A stretch of DNA of 64,000 bases from Hyphomicrobiaceae bacterium (GCA_900298995.1 OMIC01000029.1:39505-103504); one strand, 5' to 3'. Positions 45,770 through 57,499 are shown, numbered from the stretch's first letter. The notes: generated from the sequence alone by a model not told the origin. Made by a program: numbers and translations.

Positions 45770-47186
45770 GCCGCTCTGGACCGTCGATGAACTCATCGCC
45801 GCCACCGGCGGGCGGCTGCATGGCGCAGTCTCCCGGCCACTCAATGCCGTGACGATCGACTCGCGCAGCGTCGCGGCGGGTGACATCTTCGTGGCGATCC
45901 GTGGCGAGCGTCACGACGGCCATGACTTCGTGGCCGCCGCCCTTGCTTCCGGCGCCGGGCTGGGCGTGGTCTCGCGTGTCACGCCCGAGATGCTGGCGGC
46001 CGGTCCCGTGCTCGAGGTGGCTGACGATCCGCTGCGCGGACTGGAGAACATGGGCCGCGCCGCCCGCCGCCGCTGCCAGGGCCAGATCGTGGCTGTCACC
46101 GGCAGCGTCGGCAAGACCTCGACCAAGGAAATGCTGCGCACTGCGCTTCAGGCCTCCGGCGCCACCCATGCCTCGGCCGCCTCCTTCAACAATCACTGGG
46201 GCGTGCCGCTGACGCTGGCCCGCATGCCGCGCGAGACAGCCTTTGGCGTGTTCGAGATCGGCATGAATCACGCAGGCGAGATCACGCCGCTGGTCGGCAT
46301 GGTGCAGCCGCATGTGGCGATCGTCACGACCATCGCGGCCAGCCATCTCGGCAATTTCCCCTCCCTCGATGCCATTGCCGACGCCAAGGCGGAGATCTTC
46401 ACCGGACTGGGTGCCGGCGGCCACGCCGTCATCAGCCGCGATACGCCCTATTTCGACCGGCTCGCCGCTGCCGCGCGCGGCTGTGGCGTCTCTGGCATCG
46501 TGTCCTTCGGCAAGCACCCTGAGTCAGATGTGCGTATGGAGCAGGTGGCGCTTCACGAGACCTGCTGCTGCATCACGGCACGCGTGATGGGCGAGACGCT
46601 GATCTACAAGCTCGGCCTGCCCGGCGAACACATGGCGCTCAACAGCCTCGCGGTTCTCGCCGCCGTCCGGTTGACCGGCGCCGATCTGGCGCGGGCCGCG
46701 CTGGCGCTGGCCCAGGCGAAGCCGGCCAAGGGGCGCGGGGTGCGTGAACACCTCGCCATTGCCGGTGGCGAGCTTCTGCTGATCGACGAGAGCTACAACG
46801 CCAACCCGGCATCGGTTGCCGCTGCGCTGGCGCTCCTCGGTGCGGCGCGCCCGGGCAAGGGCGGACGCCGCATCGCGGTGCTGGGCGACATGCTGGAACT
46901 CGGTGACCGGAGCGGCGAGCTGCATGCCGGTCTGCTGGCGCCGCTCGCCGAGGCGCGGGTTGATCTTCTGTTCGCGGCGGGTCCGCACATGGAGCGCCTG
47001 TGGGAGCGGGTGGCGCCCGACCAGCGCGGCGCCTATGCGGCGCGCTCGGAAGAACTGCCGGAGGCGTTGCTTGCCAGCCTGCGCCCCGGTGATGTCGTCA
47101 TGGTCAAGGGGTCCCTCGGCAGCCGCATGGGGCCACTTGCCGAAGCGATCCGTTCCGCCCACCCACCCATTGTGAAGGACGCCTGA
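45762..47186 (+). CDS. murF: UDP-MurNAc-tripeptide:D-Ala-D-Ala ligase
   Basis: Mur ligase adding D-Ala-D-Ala to complete the pentapeptide precursor. The 474-residue protein shows the N-terminal substrate domain ([17 protein letters not shown]), the ATP motif [13 protein letters not shown], and [14 protein letters not shown] and [10 protein letters not shown], typical of MurF. The ATG at 45762 lies inside the murE 3' end; the upstream open frame over murE is a shadow. The stop and the mraY ATG share one base. Confidence 0.96.
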   Translation: MAEPLWTVDELIAATGGRLHGAVSRPLNAVTIDSRSVAAGDIFVAIRGERHDGHDFVAAALASGAGLGVVSRVTPEMLAAGPVLEVADDPLRGLENMGRAARRRCQGQIVAVTGSVGKTSTKEMLRTALQASGATHASAASFNNHWGVPLTLARMPRETAFGVFEIGMNHAGEITPLVGMVQPHVAIVTTIAASHLGNFPSLDAIADAKAEIFTGLGAGGHAVISRDTPYFDRLAAAARGCGVSGIVSFGKHPESDVRMEQVALHETCCCITARVMGETLIYKLGLPGEHMALNSLAVLAAVRLTGADLARAALALAQAKPAKGRGVREHLAIAGGELLLIDESYNANPASVAAALALLGAARPGKGGRRIAVLGDMLELGDRSGELHAGLLAPLAEARVDLLFAAGPHMERLWERVAPDQRGAYAARSEELPEALLASLRPGDVVMVKGSLGSRMGPLAEAIRSAHPPIVKDA

Positions 47187-48274
47187 TGCTCTATCTGCTG
47201 CTCACCAGCCTTTCGGACGAGATCTCGCCCTTCAACGTATTCCGGTATCAGACCACCCGCACGGGGCTGTCGATCGTCACCGCGCTCATCTTCGTGTTCC
47301 TGTTCGGTCCGCGCATCATCTCGCTGCTGAAGGTGAAGCAGGGTCGCGGCCAGCCGATCCGCTCGGATGGCCCGCAGCGTCACATCGTCGAGAAGCAGGG
47401 CACGCCCACCATGGGTGGCCTCATGATCCTTCTGGGCATCTTCGTGGGAACGCTGCTCTGGGCGGATTTGCGCAATCTCTACGTCTGGGCCGTGCTGTTC
47501 GTCACCCTCGGGTTCGGCGCCATCGGCTTCTATGATGATTTCCTGAAGGTCACCAAGGCCACGACGAAGGGCTTCTCCGGCAAGGTGCGCCTGCTCGCGG
47601 AGTTCGCAGTCGCCGGTGCGGCGGTCGCGATGTTCATGTGGATCGGCGACAAGCCGCTTGCGACCTCGCTGGCTCTGCCGTTCTTCAAGGATGTCCTCAT
47701 CCCCTTCGGTATTTTCTTCATTTTTGTCGGCATGTTCGTGGTGGTGGGCGCGGGCAATGCGGTCAACATGACCGACGGCCTTGACGGCCTTGCGATCGTT
47801 CCTGTCATGATTGCTGCCGCCAGCCTCGGGCTCATCGTCTATCTTGTCGGCAATTTCAATTTCTCGAACTATCTGGAACTCCATTACGTGCGCGGGGCGG
47901 GCGAGCTGGCCATCATCTGCGGCGCGATTGTCGGCGCGGGCCTGGGCTTCCTCTGGTTCAATGCGCCTCCCGCCATGATCTTCATGGGCGATACCGGATC
48001 GCTTTCGCTTGGCGGCGCGCTGGGCGCCATTGCGGTGGCTGCCAAGCACGAGATCGTGCTGGCCATCATCGGTGGCCTGTTCGTGCTCGAGACTCTCTCG
48101 GTCATCATCCAGGTCGCATCCTTCAAGATGACCGGCAAGCGCGTCTTCGCCATGGCGCCGCTGCACCATCATTTCGAGCAGAAGGGCTGGAAGGAGCCCA
48201 CCATCGTCATCCGGTTCTGGATCGTCGCCATCGTTCTGGCGCTGATCGGCCTGTCCACGCTGAAGCTGAGGTAA
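47186..48274 (+). CDS. mraY: Phospho-MurNAc-pentapeptide transferase
   Basis: Integral membrane enzyme transferring phospho-MurNAc-pentapeptide to undecaprenyl phosphate to make lipid I. The 362-residue protein has about ten membrane segments and the family motifs [29 protein letters not shown] and the terminal [11 protein letters not shown]. It uses the lipid carrier that derives from the uppS product at the left end of the window. Confidence 0.97.
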   Translation: MLYLLLTSLSDEISPFNVFRYQTTRTGLSIVTALIFVFLFGPRIISLLKVKQGRGQPIRSDGPQRHIVEKQGTPTMGGLMILLGIFVGTLLWADLRNLYVWAVLFVTLGFGAIGFYDDFLKVTKATTKGFSGKVRLLAEFAVAGAAVAMFMWIGDKPLATSLALPFFKDVLIPFGIFFIFVGMFVVVGAGNAVNMTDGLDGLAIVPVMIAAASLGLIVYLVGNFNFSNYLELHYVRGAGELAIICGAIVGAGLGFLWFNAPPAMIFMGDTGSLSLGGALGAIAVAAKHEIVLAIIGGLFVLETLSVIIQVASFKMTGKRVFAMAPLHHHFEQKGWKEPTIVIRFWIVAIVLALIGLSTLKLR

Positions 48275-48276
48275 AC

Positions 48277-49698
48277 TTGTTCCCGGCCACCACATACAAG
48301 GGCAAGCGGCTGGCGGTCTTCGGACTGGCGCGGTCGGGCACGGCCTGCATCGAGGCGCTGCGCCTCGGTGGTGCCGAGGTGCATGGCTGGGATGACTCTG
48401 CACCCGCAGTAGAGAAGGCGCGCGCCGCCGGCCTCCCGGTGAGCGATCTTCATGCCCTCGATTTTCGCGGACTTGACGCGCTGGTCCTCAGCCCTGGCGT
48501 GCCGCTCACCCATCCCGACCCGCACTGGACCGTGCTCAAGGCCCGTCATGCCGGCATCGAGGTCATCGGCGACACCGAGATCTTCGCGCGCGAGGCCGCT
48601 GCCGCGGGCGCGCGGATGGTGGCGATCACCGGTACGAATGGCAAATCCACGACCACGGCGCTCACCGGCCATGTGCTGCTGGAGGCCGGGCTTGATGCCG
48701 AAGTCGGCGGCAACATCGGCAAGGCGGTGTTTCTACTGCGCCAGCCGGTGCGGGGTCGCGTCTATGTCCTCGAACTTTCGTCCTTCCAGATTGATCTGAT
48801 GCCCGGACTGAGACCGGACGTCGGCATTCTCACCAATCTGACTCCCGACCATCTCGACCGCCATGGAACCATGGACAACTACGCTGCCGTCAAGGCGCGC
48901 ATGTTCGCCCGGCAGGGGAGCGGCGACACGGCGCTCTGCGGCATTGATGATGACTGGTGCGCCGCGATTGCCCGTCGGGCCTCCGCGACGGGCGCCGACG
49001 TACGTGCGGTATCGGTCACGGGTTCGCTTGCCGACGGCATCAGCGCGCCCGATGGCGTGCTTCAGGACCGGCGCAATGGGGCCTTGCTGGCAGAGATTGA
49101 TCTTCGGCCGATGCCGGCCCTGAAGGGCCGCCACAACTGGCAGAATGCGTGCATGGCCTATGGCGCGGCGCGTGCGCTGGGCGTCGGCACGGAGGCCATC
49201 GCGGCTGCGATGCTGCGCTTTCCGGGTCTTGTCCACCGCATGCAGCAGGTGGCGCGCGCCGGTCGCATCGCCTTCGTGAATGACTCCAAGGCCACCAATG
49301 CCGATGCTGCCGAAAAGGCGCTGTCCTCCTTCGAGAACATCTACTGGATTCTCGGCGGCATTCCCAAGTCCGGCGGCATCGAGCCGCTGCGGCCGCTGTT
49401 CGGCCGCGTGGCGCGCGCCTATCTGATCGGCCAGGCGGCCGAGGGCTTCGCGGCTACGATCGGCGCGTCGCTGCCGACGGAAATCTGCGGCACCCTCGAC
49501 AGGGCGGTGGCTGCGGCGCTGCGTGACGCCACGAGCGACGGTCGCCCCGGCGCGGTCGTGCTGCTGTCGCCGGCCTGCGCGAGTTTCGACCAGTATCCAA
49601 ATTTCGAAGTGCGCGGCGATGCGTTCGTCAGGGCCGTGTCGCAGCTTCCCGGCGTAGAAATGACAATTCCAGGAGATGCCCATGCTGCTCGGACGTAG
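48277..49698 (+). CDS. murD: UDP-MurNAc-L-alanine:D-glutamate ligase
   Basis: Mur ligase adding D-Glu. The 473-residue protein has the N-terminal Rossmann-like UDP domain (RLAVFGLARSGTACIEAL), ATP motif TGTNGKSTTTALTG, and ELSSFQIDLM and NLTPDHLDRHGTM. The start is TTG (48277), two bases after the mraY stop, which agrees with the family N-terminus; the next in-frame ATG would remove part of the Rossmann domain. Its 3' end overlaps ftsW by 17 bases. Confidence 0.95.
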   Translation: MFPATTYKGKRLAVFGLARSGTACIEALRLGGAEVHGWDDSAPAVEKARAAGLPVSDLHALDFRGLDALVLSPGVPLTHPDPHWTVLKARHAGIEVIGDTEIFAREAAAAGARMVAITGTNGKSTTTALTGHVLLEAGLDAEVGGNIGKAVFLLRQPVRGRVYVLELSSFQIDLMPGLRPDVGILTNLTPDHLDRHGTMDNYAAVKARMFARQGSGDTALCGIDDDWCAAIARRASATGADVRAVSVTGSLADGISAPDGVLQDRRNGALLAEIDLRPMPALKGRHNWQNACMAYGAARALGVGTEAIAAAMLRFPGLVHRMQQVARAGRIAFVNDSKATNADAAEKALSSFENIYWILGGIPKSGGIEPLRPLFGRVARAYLIGQAAEGFAATIGASLPTEICGTLDRAVAAALRDATSDGRPGAVVLLSPACASFDQYPNFEVRGDAFVRAVSQLPGVEMTIPGDAHAART

Positions 49699-50827
49699 CG
49701 ATCGCGGCCTGCTTGCCCAGTGGTGGTTCACGGTGGACCGTGGCCTGATGTTCGCAGTGCTGCTGCTCATGGCGCTGGGCGTGCTGGTCAGCATGGCGGC
49801 AAGCCCGCCCGTGGCCGAGCGCATCGGGGCGGACACCTTCCACTTCATCAAGGGCCAGCTGTTCTATCTTGGTCTGGCGGTGCCGGGGCTCGTGGCCCTG
49901 TCGTTCCTGCCGCTCCGCCTCGCACGGCGCGCCGGCCTCGTGGTGTTCTTTGCCGCGCTCGCGCTCATGGTTGCGGCCCTGATGTTCGGCCCGGAGATCA
50001 AGGGTGCGCACCGCTGGATCGACATTGGCCCGATCACGCTGCAGCCGTCCGAGTTTGCCAAGCCCGCCTTCGTCATCGTCGCAGCCTGGTTCCTGGCCGA
50101 GCACACGCGGCGGCCGGAGATGCCGGGTCAGCTCGTGGCATTCATGCTGGCTGCAGTGTTCGTGGCCTTGCTCGTGCTGCAACCTGACTTCGGGCAGACA
50201 GCGCTCGTCCTGCTCACCTTCGGTTCCATGCTCCTCATCTACGGGATTTCCTGGTTCAGCGTCATTGGACTCGTGTCGCTTGCCACCTCCGGCCTGTTTA
50301 TCGCCTATGAATTCGTGCCGCATGTGCGCTCGCGCATCGACCGGTTCATGAGCCCGGACAAGGGCGACACCTTCCAGGTTGACACGGCCATGCAGGCCTT
50401 CCGCAATGGTGGCCTGATGGGAACCGGACCTGGTGGCGGCGAGGCCAAGCTGGTGCTGCCGGATGCCCATACCGATTTCACCTTCGCGGTGGTGGGCGAG
50501 GAGTTCGGCCTCATCGCCTGTCTGCTCGTCCTCTCGCTCTTTGCCTTCGTGGTGCTCAAGATCATGGCGCGTGCCAAGCAGGAGCCGGATCCCTTCGCCG
50601 CGCTGGCCCTCAGCGGCCTCGGACTGATCTTCGGTTTCCAGGCGATCATCAACATGGGCGTCAACACGGCCCTGCTTCCCGCCAAGGGCATGACGCTTCC
50701 CTTCATCTCCTATGGGGGGTCCTCGCTGATCGGCATGGCCTTCGGCATGGGACTCGTGCTGGCGCTCGGCCGAAAGCGCTATGGCGCCAACGCCCCGGCG
50801 CGCCAGCTCACGCCCGCCTACTCCTGA
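49682..50827 (+). CDS. ftsW: Septal peptidoglycan glycosyltransferase FtsW
   Basis: SEDS-family glycosyltransferase polymerising lipid II at the septum together with FtsI. The 381-residue protein has about ten membrane segments and the signatures GAHRWIDIGPITLQPSEFAK and LPFISYGGSSLIGMAFGMG. Two ATGs are close together: AGGAG abuts the first (49676) but is six bases from the second (49682), so the second is chosen. Confidence 0.95.
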   Translation: MLLGRSDRGLLAQWWFTVDRGLMFAVLLLMALGVLVSMAASPPVAERIGADTFHFIKGQLFYLGLAVPGLVALSFLPLRLARRAGLVVFFAALALMVAALMFGPEIKGAHRWIDIGPITLQPSEFAKPAFVIVAAWFLAEHTRRPEMPGQLVAFMLAAVFVALLVLQPDFGQTALVLLTFGSMLLIYGISWFSVIGLVSLATSGLFIAYEFVPHVRSRIDRFMSPDKGDTFQVDTAMQAFRNGGLMGTGPGGGEAKLVLPDAHTDFTFAVVGEEFGLIACLLVLSLFAFVVLKIMARAKQEPDPFAALALSGLGLIFGFQAIINMGVNTALLPAKGMTLPFISYGGSSLIGMAFGMGLVLALGRKRYGANAPARQLTPAYS

Positions 50828-50833
50828 GTCATC

Positions 50834-51934
50834 ATGCAGGGCAGTGGCATCTTCGTTCTCGCCGCCGGTGGCACGGGCGGGCATCTGTTTCCGGCGCAGG
50901 CCCTGGCCGAGGCGCTGATCCGGCGCGGCCATGGGATCCACCTGATGACGGACGAGCGGGTGCGTGATTACGGCAAGTCATTCCCGGCGGAGCAGACCCA
51001 TATCGTTCCCTCGGCGACGCTGAGCCTCTCGAAGCCATGGCTGGTCCCCGCTCGCGCCTTGCGCCTCTATGGCGGCTATCGCACGGCGCGGGGCATTCTC
51101 CAGCGCCTGCGGCCCCGGGCCGTCATCGGCTTTGGCGGCTATCCCTCGCTACCGCCGATCGCCGCCGCCGCTCGTCTCGGCCTTGCCACCTGCATCCATG
51201 ATCAGAATGCCGTGATGGGGCGCGCCAACCGGGTGCTTGCACGCTTGGCCGATTCCATCGCGTCCTCCTTTCCCGATCTCATCGGCTTGCCGCCGGAGGC
51301 GCGCGGCAAGCTCGTGTTCACGGGAAATCCGGTTCGCGGCATTGTCCTAGAGGTGAAGGCGGCGCCCTATCCGGCCTTTGACCGCTTCAGCCTCCTGGTG
51401 GTGGGCGGCAGCCAGGGCGCCCAGTTCTTCGGCGATTTCATGCCCCGCGTCTTCGAGGCCATGACCGCGGCCGAGCGCCAGGGCATCGTGCTCACCCAGC
51501 AGGTCAGGCCCGAGAACATGGCCGAGGTCCGTGGTGCCTATGAACGCATGGGCATCGCCTGCGAACTGAGCCCCTTCTTCATGGACATGCCCCGGCGCAT
51601 CGCTGGGGCGCATCTGGTGGTCTGCCGCTCGGGCGCCTCGACGATCGCCGAGCTGGGCGTCATCGGCAGGCCTGCGATCATGGTGCCGCTCCCGCATGCG
51701 CTCGACAATGACCAGCTGCGCAACGCCGAAAGTTTTGCAAAGGCGGGTGCAGGCTGGGTTCATCCACAGGCGGGTCTCGAACCCCGGGCGTTTGCCCAAT
51801 TTCTGACATCACTGCGCTCTCAACAGCGCGCGCTTCAACAGGCGGCGGCGGCCGCGCTCGGCCACGGGAAACCCGATGCCGCAGAGCGGCTCGCCGATCT
51901 CGCCGAACGGATTGCAGGGAAACAGCAGCCATGA
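50834..51934 (+). CDS. murG: Lipid II synthase MurG
   Basis: GT28-family glycosyltransferase adding GlcNAc to lipid I at the inner face of the membrane. The 366-residue protein has the N-terminal [19 protein letters not shown] loop, [27 protein letters not shown], and the UDP-GlcNAc-binding [13 protein letters not shown]. The stop overlaps the murC ATG (ATGA). Length and motifs are normal. Confidence 0.97.
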   Translation: MQGSGIFVLAAGGTGGHLFPAQALAEALIRRGHGIHLMTDERVRDYGKSFPAEQTHIVPSATLSLSKPWLVPARALRLYGGYRTARGILQRLRPRAVIGFGGYPSLPPIAAAARLGLATCIHDQNAVMGRANRVLARLADSIASSFPDLIGLPPEARGKLVFTGNPVRGIVLEVKAAPYPAFDRFSLLVVGGSQGAQFFGDFMPRVFEAMTAAERQGIVLTQQVRPENMAEVRGAYERMGIACELSPFFMDMPRRIAGAHLVVCRSGASTIAELGVIGRPAIMVPLPHALDNDQLRNAESFAKAGAGWVHPQAGLEPRAFAQFLTSLRSQQRALQQAAAAALGHGKPDAAERLADLAERIAGKQQP

Positions 51935-53346
51935 AACTTCCGGGTAATGTGGGCCCCATCCACTTCATCGGCATCGGCGGCATCGGCATGAGCGGCATCG
52001 CCGAGGTCATGGCCACGCTGAACTACACGGTGCAGGGCTCTGACCTCACTGACAACTACAATGTGGCGCGGCTGCGCAAGGCGGGCATCACGGTCAGCAT
52101 CGGCCACCGTCCGGAGAATATCGGCGAGGCGCAGGTCGTGGTCGTGTCCTCCGCCGTGAAGGAGGACAACCCTGAGCTGGTGGAGGCACGCAACCGCTAC
52201 CTGCCCGTTGTGCGCCGAGCGGAGATGCTGGCCGAACTGATGCGCTTCAAGTCCTGCGTCGCGGTGGGCGGCACCCATGGCAAGACCACCACGACCTCGC
52301 TGGTTGCGGCGTTGCTCGATGCCGGAAGTCTCGACCCTACGGTGATCAACGGCGGCATCATAAATGCCTACGGCACCAACGCCAGGCTTGGCAAAGGCGA
52401 CTGGATGGTCGTCGAGTCCGATGAGTCCGACGGCACCTTCGTGAAGCTTCCCGCCGACGTGGTGATCGTCACCAACATCGACCCCGAACACCTTGATCAC
52501 TATGGCACTTTCGACAAGGCCAAGGAGGCCTTTCTTGCCTTTGTCGAGAACATTCCGTTCTACGGCTTTGCCGTGATGTGCATCGACCACCCTGTTGTCC
52601 AGGAACTCATTGGAAAGGTTCGCGATCGCCGCGTGATCACCTACGGCCGGAGCCCGCAGGCCGATGTCCGTCTCATGGACGTCCGCTACGAGGATGGCGA
52701 GACGCGCTTTGCCGTGCGCATGACCAACCGCCGCACCGGGGAGACGCATGACATCGGCAATCTGAGCCTTGCCATACCGGGCGACCACAATGCGCTCAAT
52801 GCCACAGCCGCGCTCACCGTCGCCAAGCAGCTTGGCCTGTCCGATGATGATATCCGCAAGGGTTTCAAGAGCTTCGCGGGCGTCAAGCGGCGCTTCACGC
52901 GCACCGGCGCGCACAATGACATCACGGTGTATGACGACTACGGCCACCATCCCGTCGAGATCGCCGCGGTGCTGCGTGCCGCGCGCGGTGTTGCAAGGGG
53001 CCGTGTCATCGCCGTGATGCAGCCGCATCGCTACACGCGGCTGTCGTCGCTGTTCAATGAGTTCTGTAGCTGTTTCAATGATGCCGACACGGTGATCCTG
53101 GCACCGGTTTATGCTGCGGGCGAAGCTCCAATTGAAGCCGCCAGTCACACTGCGCTTGCTGACGGGTTGCGTTCGCGCGGACATCGCGCGGTGCACACCA
53201 TCGACAAGCCCGAGCAGCTTGCGCCGCTGGTGCGGCGTCTTGCCAGGCCGGGTGACATCGTCATGTGCCTCGGCGCGGGCACCATCGCGCAATGGGCCTA
53301 TGCGCTGCCGGGTCAGCTCGAGGCATTCGACAAGGCCGCCTCATGA
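51931..53346 (+). CDS. murC: UDP-MurNAc:L-alanine ligase
   Basis: First Mur ligase, adding L-Ala to UDP-MurNAc. The 471-residue protein has the N-terminal [17 protein letters not shown], the ATP motif [37 protein letters not shown] and [18 protein letters not shown], all typical of MurC. It is coupled by ATGA overlaps to murG upstream and murB downstream. Confidence 0.97.
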   Translation: MKLPGNVGPIHFIGIGGIGMSGIAEVMATLNYTVQGSDLTDNYNVARLRKAGITVSIGHRPENIGEAQVVVVSSAVKEDNPELVEARNRYLPVVRRAEMLAELMRFKSCVAVGGTHGKTTTTSLVAALLDAGSLDPTVINGGIINAYGTNARLGKGDWMVVESDESDGTFVKLPADVVIVTNIDPEHLDHYGTFDKAKEAFLAFVENIPFYGFAVMCIDHPVVQELIGKVRDRRVITYGRSPQADVRLMDVRYEDGETRFAVRMTNRRTGETHDIGNLSLAIPGDHNALNATAALTVAKQLGLSDDDIRKGFKSFAGVKRRFTRTGAHNDITVYDDYGHHPVEIAAVLRAARGVARGRVIAVMQPHRYTRLSSLFNEFCSCFNDADTVILAPVYAAGEAPIEAASHTALADGLRSRGHRAVHTIDKPEQLAPLVRRLARPGDIVMCLGAGTIAQWAYALPGQLEAFDKAAS

Positions 53347-54275
53347 CGCTGGCGCTCGATGGCGAGGCCCTGCTACGGCGCCTGCCGCCAGTCAGGGGCA
53401 GGCTCGAGGCCAATGCGCCCCTGGCGGAGCTCACATGGTTTCGCGCGGGCGGTGCGGCGGAGGTGCTGTTCACGCCTGCCGACGAGGCCGATCTCGCGGC
53501 CTTCCTCAAGGCAACACCGGCGGATGTTCCGGTCATGGTGATCGGTGTCGGGTCCAATCTGCTCGTCCGTGACGGCGGCGTGCCTGGGGTGGTCATCCGG
53601 CTGGGCCGGGGCTTTGCCGAAGTGAGCGAGGAGCCGGGCCAGCGTATCCGGGCGGGGGCCGCGGCGCTGGATGTGCGGGTGGCGCGCTTCGCCCTCGAGA
53701 AAAGTATCGATGCGTTAACCTTTCTGAGAGGTATACCGGGCAGCATCGGCGGCGCGTTGCGCATGAATGCCGGAGCCTACGGGGGCGAGACGAAGGACAT
53801 TCTGATCGAGGCGCGCGCGGTCGACCGGTCGGGGAACATTCACGTGCTGTCCAACAAGGACATGAACTACAGCTACCGCCATTGCGGCGCGCCGGAGGGG
53901 CTCATCTTCACTGAAGCCCTGTTTCAGGGCCGTCCGGGCAATGCCGCCGAGATCGCAGCCGCGATGGACAAGATCACGGAAAGCCGTGAGGCAACGCAGC
54001 CCATCAAGAGCCGCACCGGCGGATCCACTTTCAAGAATCCACCCGGACACAAGTCCTGGCAGCTCATCGACCAGGCCGGCCTGCGCGGCTTTGCCATTGG
54101 TCCGGCCAAGGTGTCGGAACTGCACTGCAATTTCCTGATCAATGAGGGCGGCGCCACCGCTGCCCAGATCGAGGCCCTGGGCGAGACCATCCGGACGCGC
54201 GTCAAGGCGAATTCCGGAATCGATCTCGACTGGGAGATCAAGCGCATCGGCCTCGCCGGCGCTGGAGCCGCATGA
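53343..54275 (+). CDS. murB: UDP-N-acetylenolpyruvoylglucosamine reductase
   Basis: FAD enzyme reducing UDP-GlcNAc-enolpyruvate to UDP-MurNAc. The 310-residue protein has the FAD-binding [36 protein letters not shown], and [13 protein letters not shown] with the catalytic Ser. The frame is open earlier but the ATG at 53343 overlaps the murC stop, as for its neighbours, and matches the family N-terminus. Coupled to ddl by ATGA. Confidence 0.96.
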   Translation: MTLALDGEALLRRLPPVRGRLEANAPLAELTWFRAGGAAEVLFTPADEADLAAFLKATPADVPVMVIGVGSNLLVRDGGVPGVVIRLGRGFAEVSEEPGQRIRAGAAALDVRVARFALEKSIDALTFLRGIPGSIGGALRMNAGAYGGETKDILIEARAVDRSGNIHVLSNKDMNYSYRHCGAPEGLIFTEALFQGRPGNAAEIAAAMDKITESREATQPIKSRTGGSTFKNPPGHKSWQLIDQAGLRGFAIGPAKVSELHCNFLINEGGATAAQIEALGETIRTRVKANSGIDLDWEIKRIGLAGAGAA

Positions 54276-55210
54276 CGCGCCGTCCAGCCGAGACGACGGT
54301 GGCCGTCCTGATGGGCGGCTGGTCGGCGGAGCGCGAGGTGAGCCTGTCATCCGGAGAGGGCTGCGCCAATGCGCTGCGCCGGGCGGGCTTCCGGGTGGTG
54401 CCGGTTGACGTCCAGCGTCAGACCATCGTGGCCGTACTGCAGGAACTCAAGCCTGACGTTGCCTTCAACGCCCTGCATGGAAAATGGGGCGAGGACGGCT
54501 GCTGCGCCGCGATCCTGGAGACGCTGGGAATTTCCTACACTCATTCCGGCGTGCTTGCCTCGTCGCTTGCGATGCACAAGGAGAAGTCGAAGGCCATCTT
54601 CCGTGCCGCCGGCATTCCGGTTGCCGAAAGCCAGCTCGTGCCGCTTGAAATGGTGGCGGCGGGCCACCCCATGGCACCACCCTATGTCGTGAAGCCGGTT
54701 GCGGAAGGATCCAGCGTCGGCGTTCACATCGTTCTGGAAAATGCCAATGGACCGGTCCAGATGGTTCTCGACGAGCGCGCCATTTTCGGCGCGGAGGCCA
54801 TGGTCGAACGCTTCATTCCCGGGCGCGAACTCACCTGCGCGGTGATCGGGGATCAGCCGCTCGGCGTGATCGACATCGTGTCCAAGAGTTCGAGCTGGTA
54901 CGACTACAAGGCCAAATATGCCCCCGGCGGCTCGCAGCACATCCTGCCCGCCGATATTCCGGCCGAGATCTACGCAAGTTGTCAGGCCCATGCACTGGCC
55001 GCTCACAGGGCCCTCGGCTGCCGCGGCGTGTCACGTGCCGATTTCCGCTATGACGACCGTCCGGGCAGGGGCGAGCTGATCCTGCTGGAGGTCAACACCC
55101 AGCCGGGCATGACGGGCACCTCGCTGGTGCCGGAACTGGCCGCCCATGCCGGCCGAAGCTACGAGGACCTGGTGACCTGGATGGTCAATGATGCATCGGT
55201 GGACAGATGA
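54272..55210 (+). CDS. ddl: D-alanine--D-alanine ligase
   Basis: ATP-grasp enzyme making D-Ala-D-Ala for MurF. The 312-residue protein begins with [19 protein letters not shown] and has [24 protein letters not shown] in the ATP-grasp domain, and the metal-binding [18 protein letters not shown]. Located between murB and ftsQ as in other alphaproteobacteria (ddlB position) with ATGA overlaps on both sides. Confidence 0.96.
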   Translation: MTRRPAETTVAVLMGGWSAEREVSLSSGEGCANALRRAGFRVVPVDVQRQTIVAVLQELKPDVAFNALHGKWGEDGCCAAILETLGISYTHSGVLASSLAMHKEKSKAIFRAAGIPVAESQLVPLEMVAAGHPMAPPYVVKPVAEGSSVGVHIVLENANGPVQMVLDERAIFGAEAMVERFIPGRELTCAVIGDQPLGVIDIVSKSSSWYDYKAKYAPGGSQHILPADIPAEIYASCQAHALAAHRALGCRGVSRADFRYDDRPGRGELILLEVNTQPGMTGTSLVPELAAHAGRSYEDLVTWMVNDASVDR

Positions 55211-56067
55211 GCGACGACGATTTCCCCGTCCTTGAAAGACGCCGCAGGCCTTCCTGGATGGACAAGGGCCAGTCGCTCCGCGTCCGTTTTGCGGCGCGCG
55301 CCTCGGCCGTCCTGTTTCTCGCCGGCGTGATGCTGTCGGGGCTGATCAAGGGTGGCTATCTCGAATATGAGGGAAGCCCGTGGATGCTGCTGCCTGGCAA
55401 GGCCGCCGGTCTTGCGGGCATGGCCGCCGAGGACATCACGATCACCGGCCTCTCGCACCACGAGCCCGAGACCCTTCTGGCTGCCATCGGTGTTGCACCG
55501 GGCGGCTCGCTCATCGGTTTCGACGCCATTCAGGCGCGCAACATTCTCGAGAACCTCGACTGGGTGGAGCGCGCCAAGGTCCAGCGCGTGTTTCCCAACC
55601 AGCTGGCCATCGAGGTGAAGGAGCGTGAGCCTTTCGCCGTCTGGCAGCGCGGCCAGGCCTATTACGTCATCGACAAGTCGGGCGCGGCCATGAGCGGCCT
55701 CGCCGCTGCCGAACTCGTGCGCCTGCCACTGGTGACGGGCGAGGGCGCCAATAGCGCAGCCGCCGACCTCATTAACCAACTCTCAGCCTATCCGGACATA
55801 TTGTTGCAGATGAAGGCGGCCGCCCGGGTGGGGCAACGGCGCTGGAACCTGTATCTGGACAGCGGCATCACGGTGCAACTCCCCGAGCAGGGCTGGCAGG
55901 AGGCGATCGGAATGGCTGACGAGCTGAACCGCACGCAGCGCATCCTGTCGCGCGGGATCAGGTCGCTGGATCTGCGCCTCGCGGGCCGGGTGAGCGTCGA
56001 GGTGGCGCAGATCGAGCCCGCGGAGGCCGCGGACGGGGACAAGAAGAAGGTGGCCGGGGGCAACTGA
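55207..56067 (+). CDS. ftsQ: Cell division protein FtsQ
   Basis: Bitopic divisome protein linking early and late division proteins. The 286 residues comprise a basic cytoplasmic N-terminus (RRRRPSWMDKGQSLRVR), one membrane segment (ASAVLFLAGVMLSGLI), a POTRA domain (ITITGLSHHEPETLLAAIGV) and the FtsQ domain (LDWVERAKVQRVFPNQLAIEV, EREPFAVWQRG). Position between ddl and ftsA confirms the call. Confidence 0.95.
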   Translation: MSDDDFPVLERRRRPSWMDKGQSLRVRFAARASAVLFLAGVMLSGLIKGGYLEYEGSPWMLLPGKAAGLAGMAAEDITITGLSHHEPETLLAAIGVAPGGSLIGFDAIQARNILENLDWVERAKVQRVFPNQLAIEVKEREPFAVWQRGQAYYVIDKSGAAMSGLAAAELVRLPLVTGEGANSAAADLINQLSAYPDILLQMKAAARVGQRRWNLYLDSGITVQLPEQGWQEAIGMADELNRTQRILSRGIRSLDLRLAGRVSVEVAQIEPAEAADGDKKKVAGGN

Positions 56068-56106
56068 GGCCGGCCGGACGAGACGGGCTTCGAGGGGTTG
56101 GCGTAG

Positions 56107-57432
56107 ATGACGGTGGTTCAGTTCCAGGGCAAGACGGGCGGCAAGAACGCGGGCGCGCCCAAGGGTGGCCTTGTCGCCGCGCTCGATATCGGGTCGACCA
56201 AGATCAGCTGTCTCATCGCCGAGGCCGTGCCGGCCCGCCACCGCATCGCCGACAATGAAGACCGTCACAATCTCAAGATCCTTGGCGTGGGCCACCAGAT
56301 CTCGCGGGGCGTTCGGGCCGGAGCAATCGTCAACATCGACGAAGCGGAACGGGCCATCCGGCTGGCGGTCGATGCCGCCGAACGCATGGCGCAGCGCTCC
56401 ATCACCGAGGTCTACATCAATGTTTCGGGCGGGCGTCCGCAGTCGCGGCTCCATTCCGGCACGGCCACGACCCAATCGGGGCAGGTCACAGGGCGCGACA
56501 TGGGTGGCGTGCTCAATGCGGCCCTCGCAACCGTCGATCCCGGCCGCCGCGCCATCCTGCACCTTTCGCCGCTTCAGTATCACCTCGACGATGCGCGCGG
56601 CATCAAGGACCCCACCGGCCTGTTCGGCGAGGCCCTGACACTCGATCTCGGCGTCGTCACGGTGGAGGCGCCACATCTGAAGAACCTGGCGATGGCGGTC
56701 GAACGCGCCCATCTCGGCGTTGCCGGTTTCGTGGTGGCCCCCTATGCCGCAGCCCGCGCGGTGCTGGCTGACGATGAGCGCGAGCTTGGCGTGACCGTCG
56801 TTGACATGGGGGGTGCGGTGACGAGCTTCGCCGTCTTCCATGACGGCAACCTGGTGTTTGCCGACGTCGTGCCGCTGGGCGGCCAGCACATCACCAATGA
56901 CATTGCGCGCGGCCTGTCGACCACCACCGCCCATGCCGAGCGCATGAAGACGCTGTGGGGCTCGGCATTGGCGAGCACGGTTGATGAGCGCGAAATGATC
57001 TCGGTTCCGCTGCTGGGCGAGCGTGGGGTGGACACGGTGCAGCAGGTGCCGAAGTCCATGCTGACCGGCATCATCCGGCCGCGTCTCGAGGAAATCTTCG
57101 AGATGCTGCGCCACAAGCTTGAAACCTCTGGAACCGCACATCTGGCTGGCCGCCGCCTCGTGATCACCGGCGGCGCCAGCCAGCTCAATGGCGTGCGCGA
57201 GGTGGCCGCGCAATGGCTGGACCGGCAGGTGCGCATGGGGGCGCCCGCCCATGTCAACGGCATGCCCGAGAGCGCACATTCGCCGGGATTTGCGGTGTGC
57301 GCGGGGCTGCTGCACCATGCGCTGAAACCCGATCGCCATTACGATCTGCCGAAGTCGAAGGCCGAAGAGGTCCGCCGCGCCCAGGCGGGCTATGTCCGTC
57401 GCATGGGGCAGTGGATCGTGGATAGCTTCTGA
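56107..57432 (+). CDS. ftsA: Cell division protein FtsA
   Basis: Actin-like ATPase that tethers FtsZ to the membrane. The 441-residue protein has the phosphate-1 motif GLVAALDIGSTKISCLIAE, the phosphate-2 region VTVVDMGGAVTSFAVF, the 1C-domain insertion of the family, and a C-terminal segment with amphipathic potential (YVRRMGQWIVDSF) for membrane binding. Normally ftsZ follows directly; here an unrelated transporter-type gene lies between them. Confidence 0.96.
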   Translation: MTVVQFQGKTGGKNAGAPKGGLVAALDIGSTKISCLIAEAVPARHRIADNEDRHNLKILGVGHQISRGVRAGAIVNIDEAERAIRLAVDAAERMAQRSITEVYINVSGGRPQSRLHSGTATTQSGQVTGRDMGGVLNAALATVDPGRRAILHLSPLQYHLDDARGIKDPTGLFGEALTLDLGVVTVEAPHLKNLAMAVERAHLGVAGFVVAPYAAARAVLADDERELGVTVVDMGGAVTSFAVFHDGNLVFADVVPLGGQHITNDIARGLSTTTAHAERMKTLWGSALASTVDEREMISVPLLGERGVDTVQQVPKSMLTGIIRPRLEEIFEMLRHKLETSGTAHLAGRRLVITGGASQLNGVREVAAQWLDRQVRMGAPAHVNGMPESAHSPGFAVCAGLLHHALKPDRHYDLPKSKAEEVRRAQAGYVRRMGQWIVDSF

Positions 57433-57499
57433 GGGCTTTACCCGCCGGTCTCCACCCGATTTGCACGCCGGGTCCGCTGGCGCTATAGCACCGGCCTCC

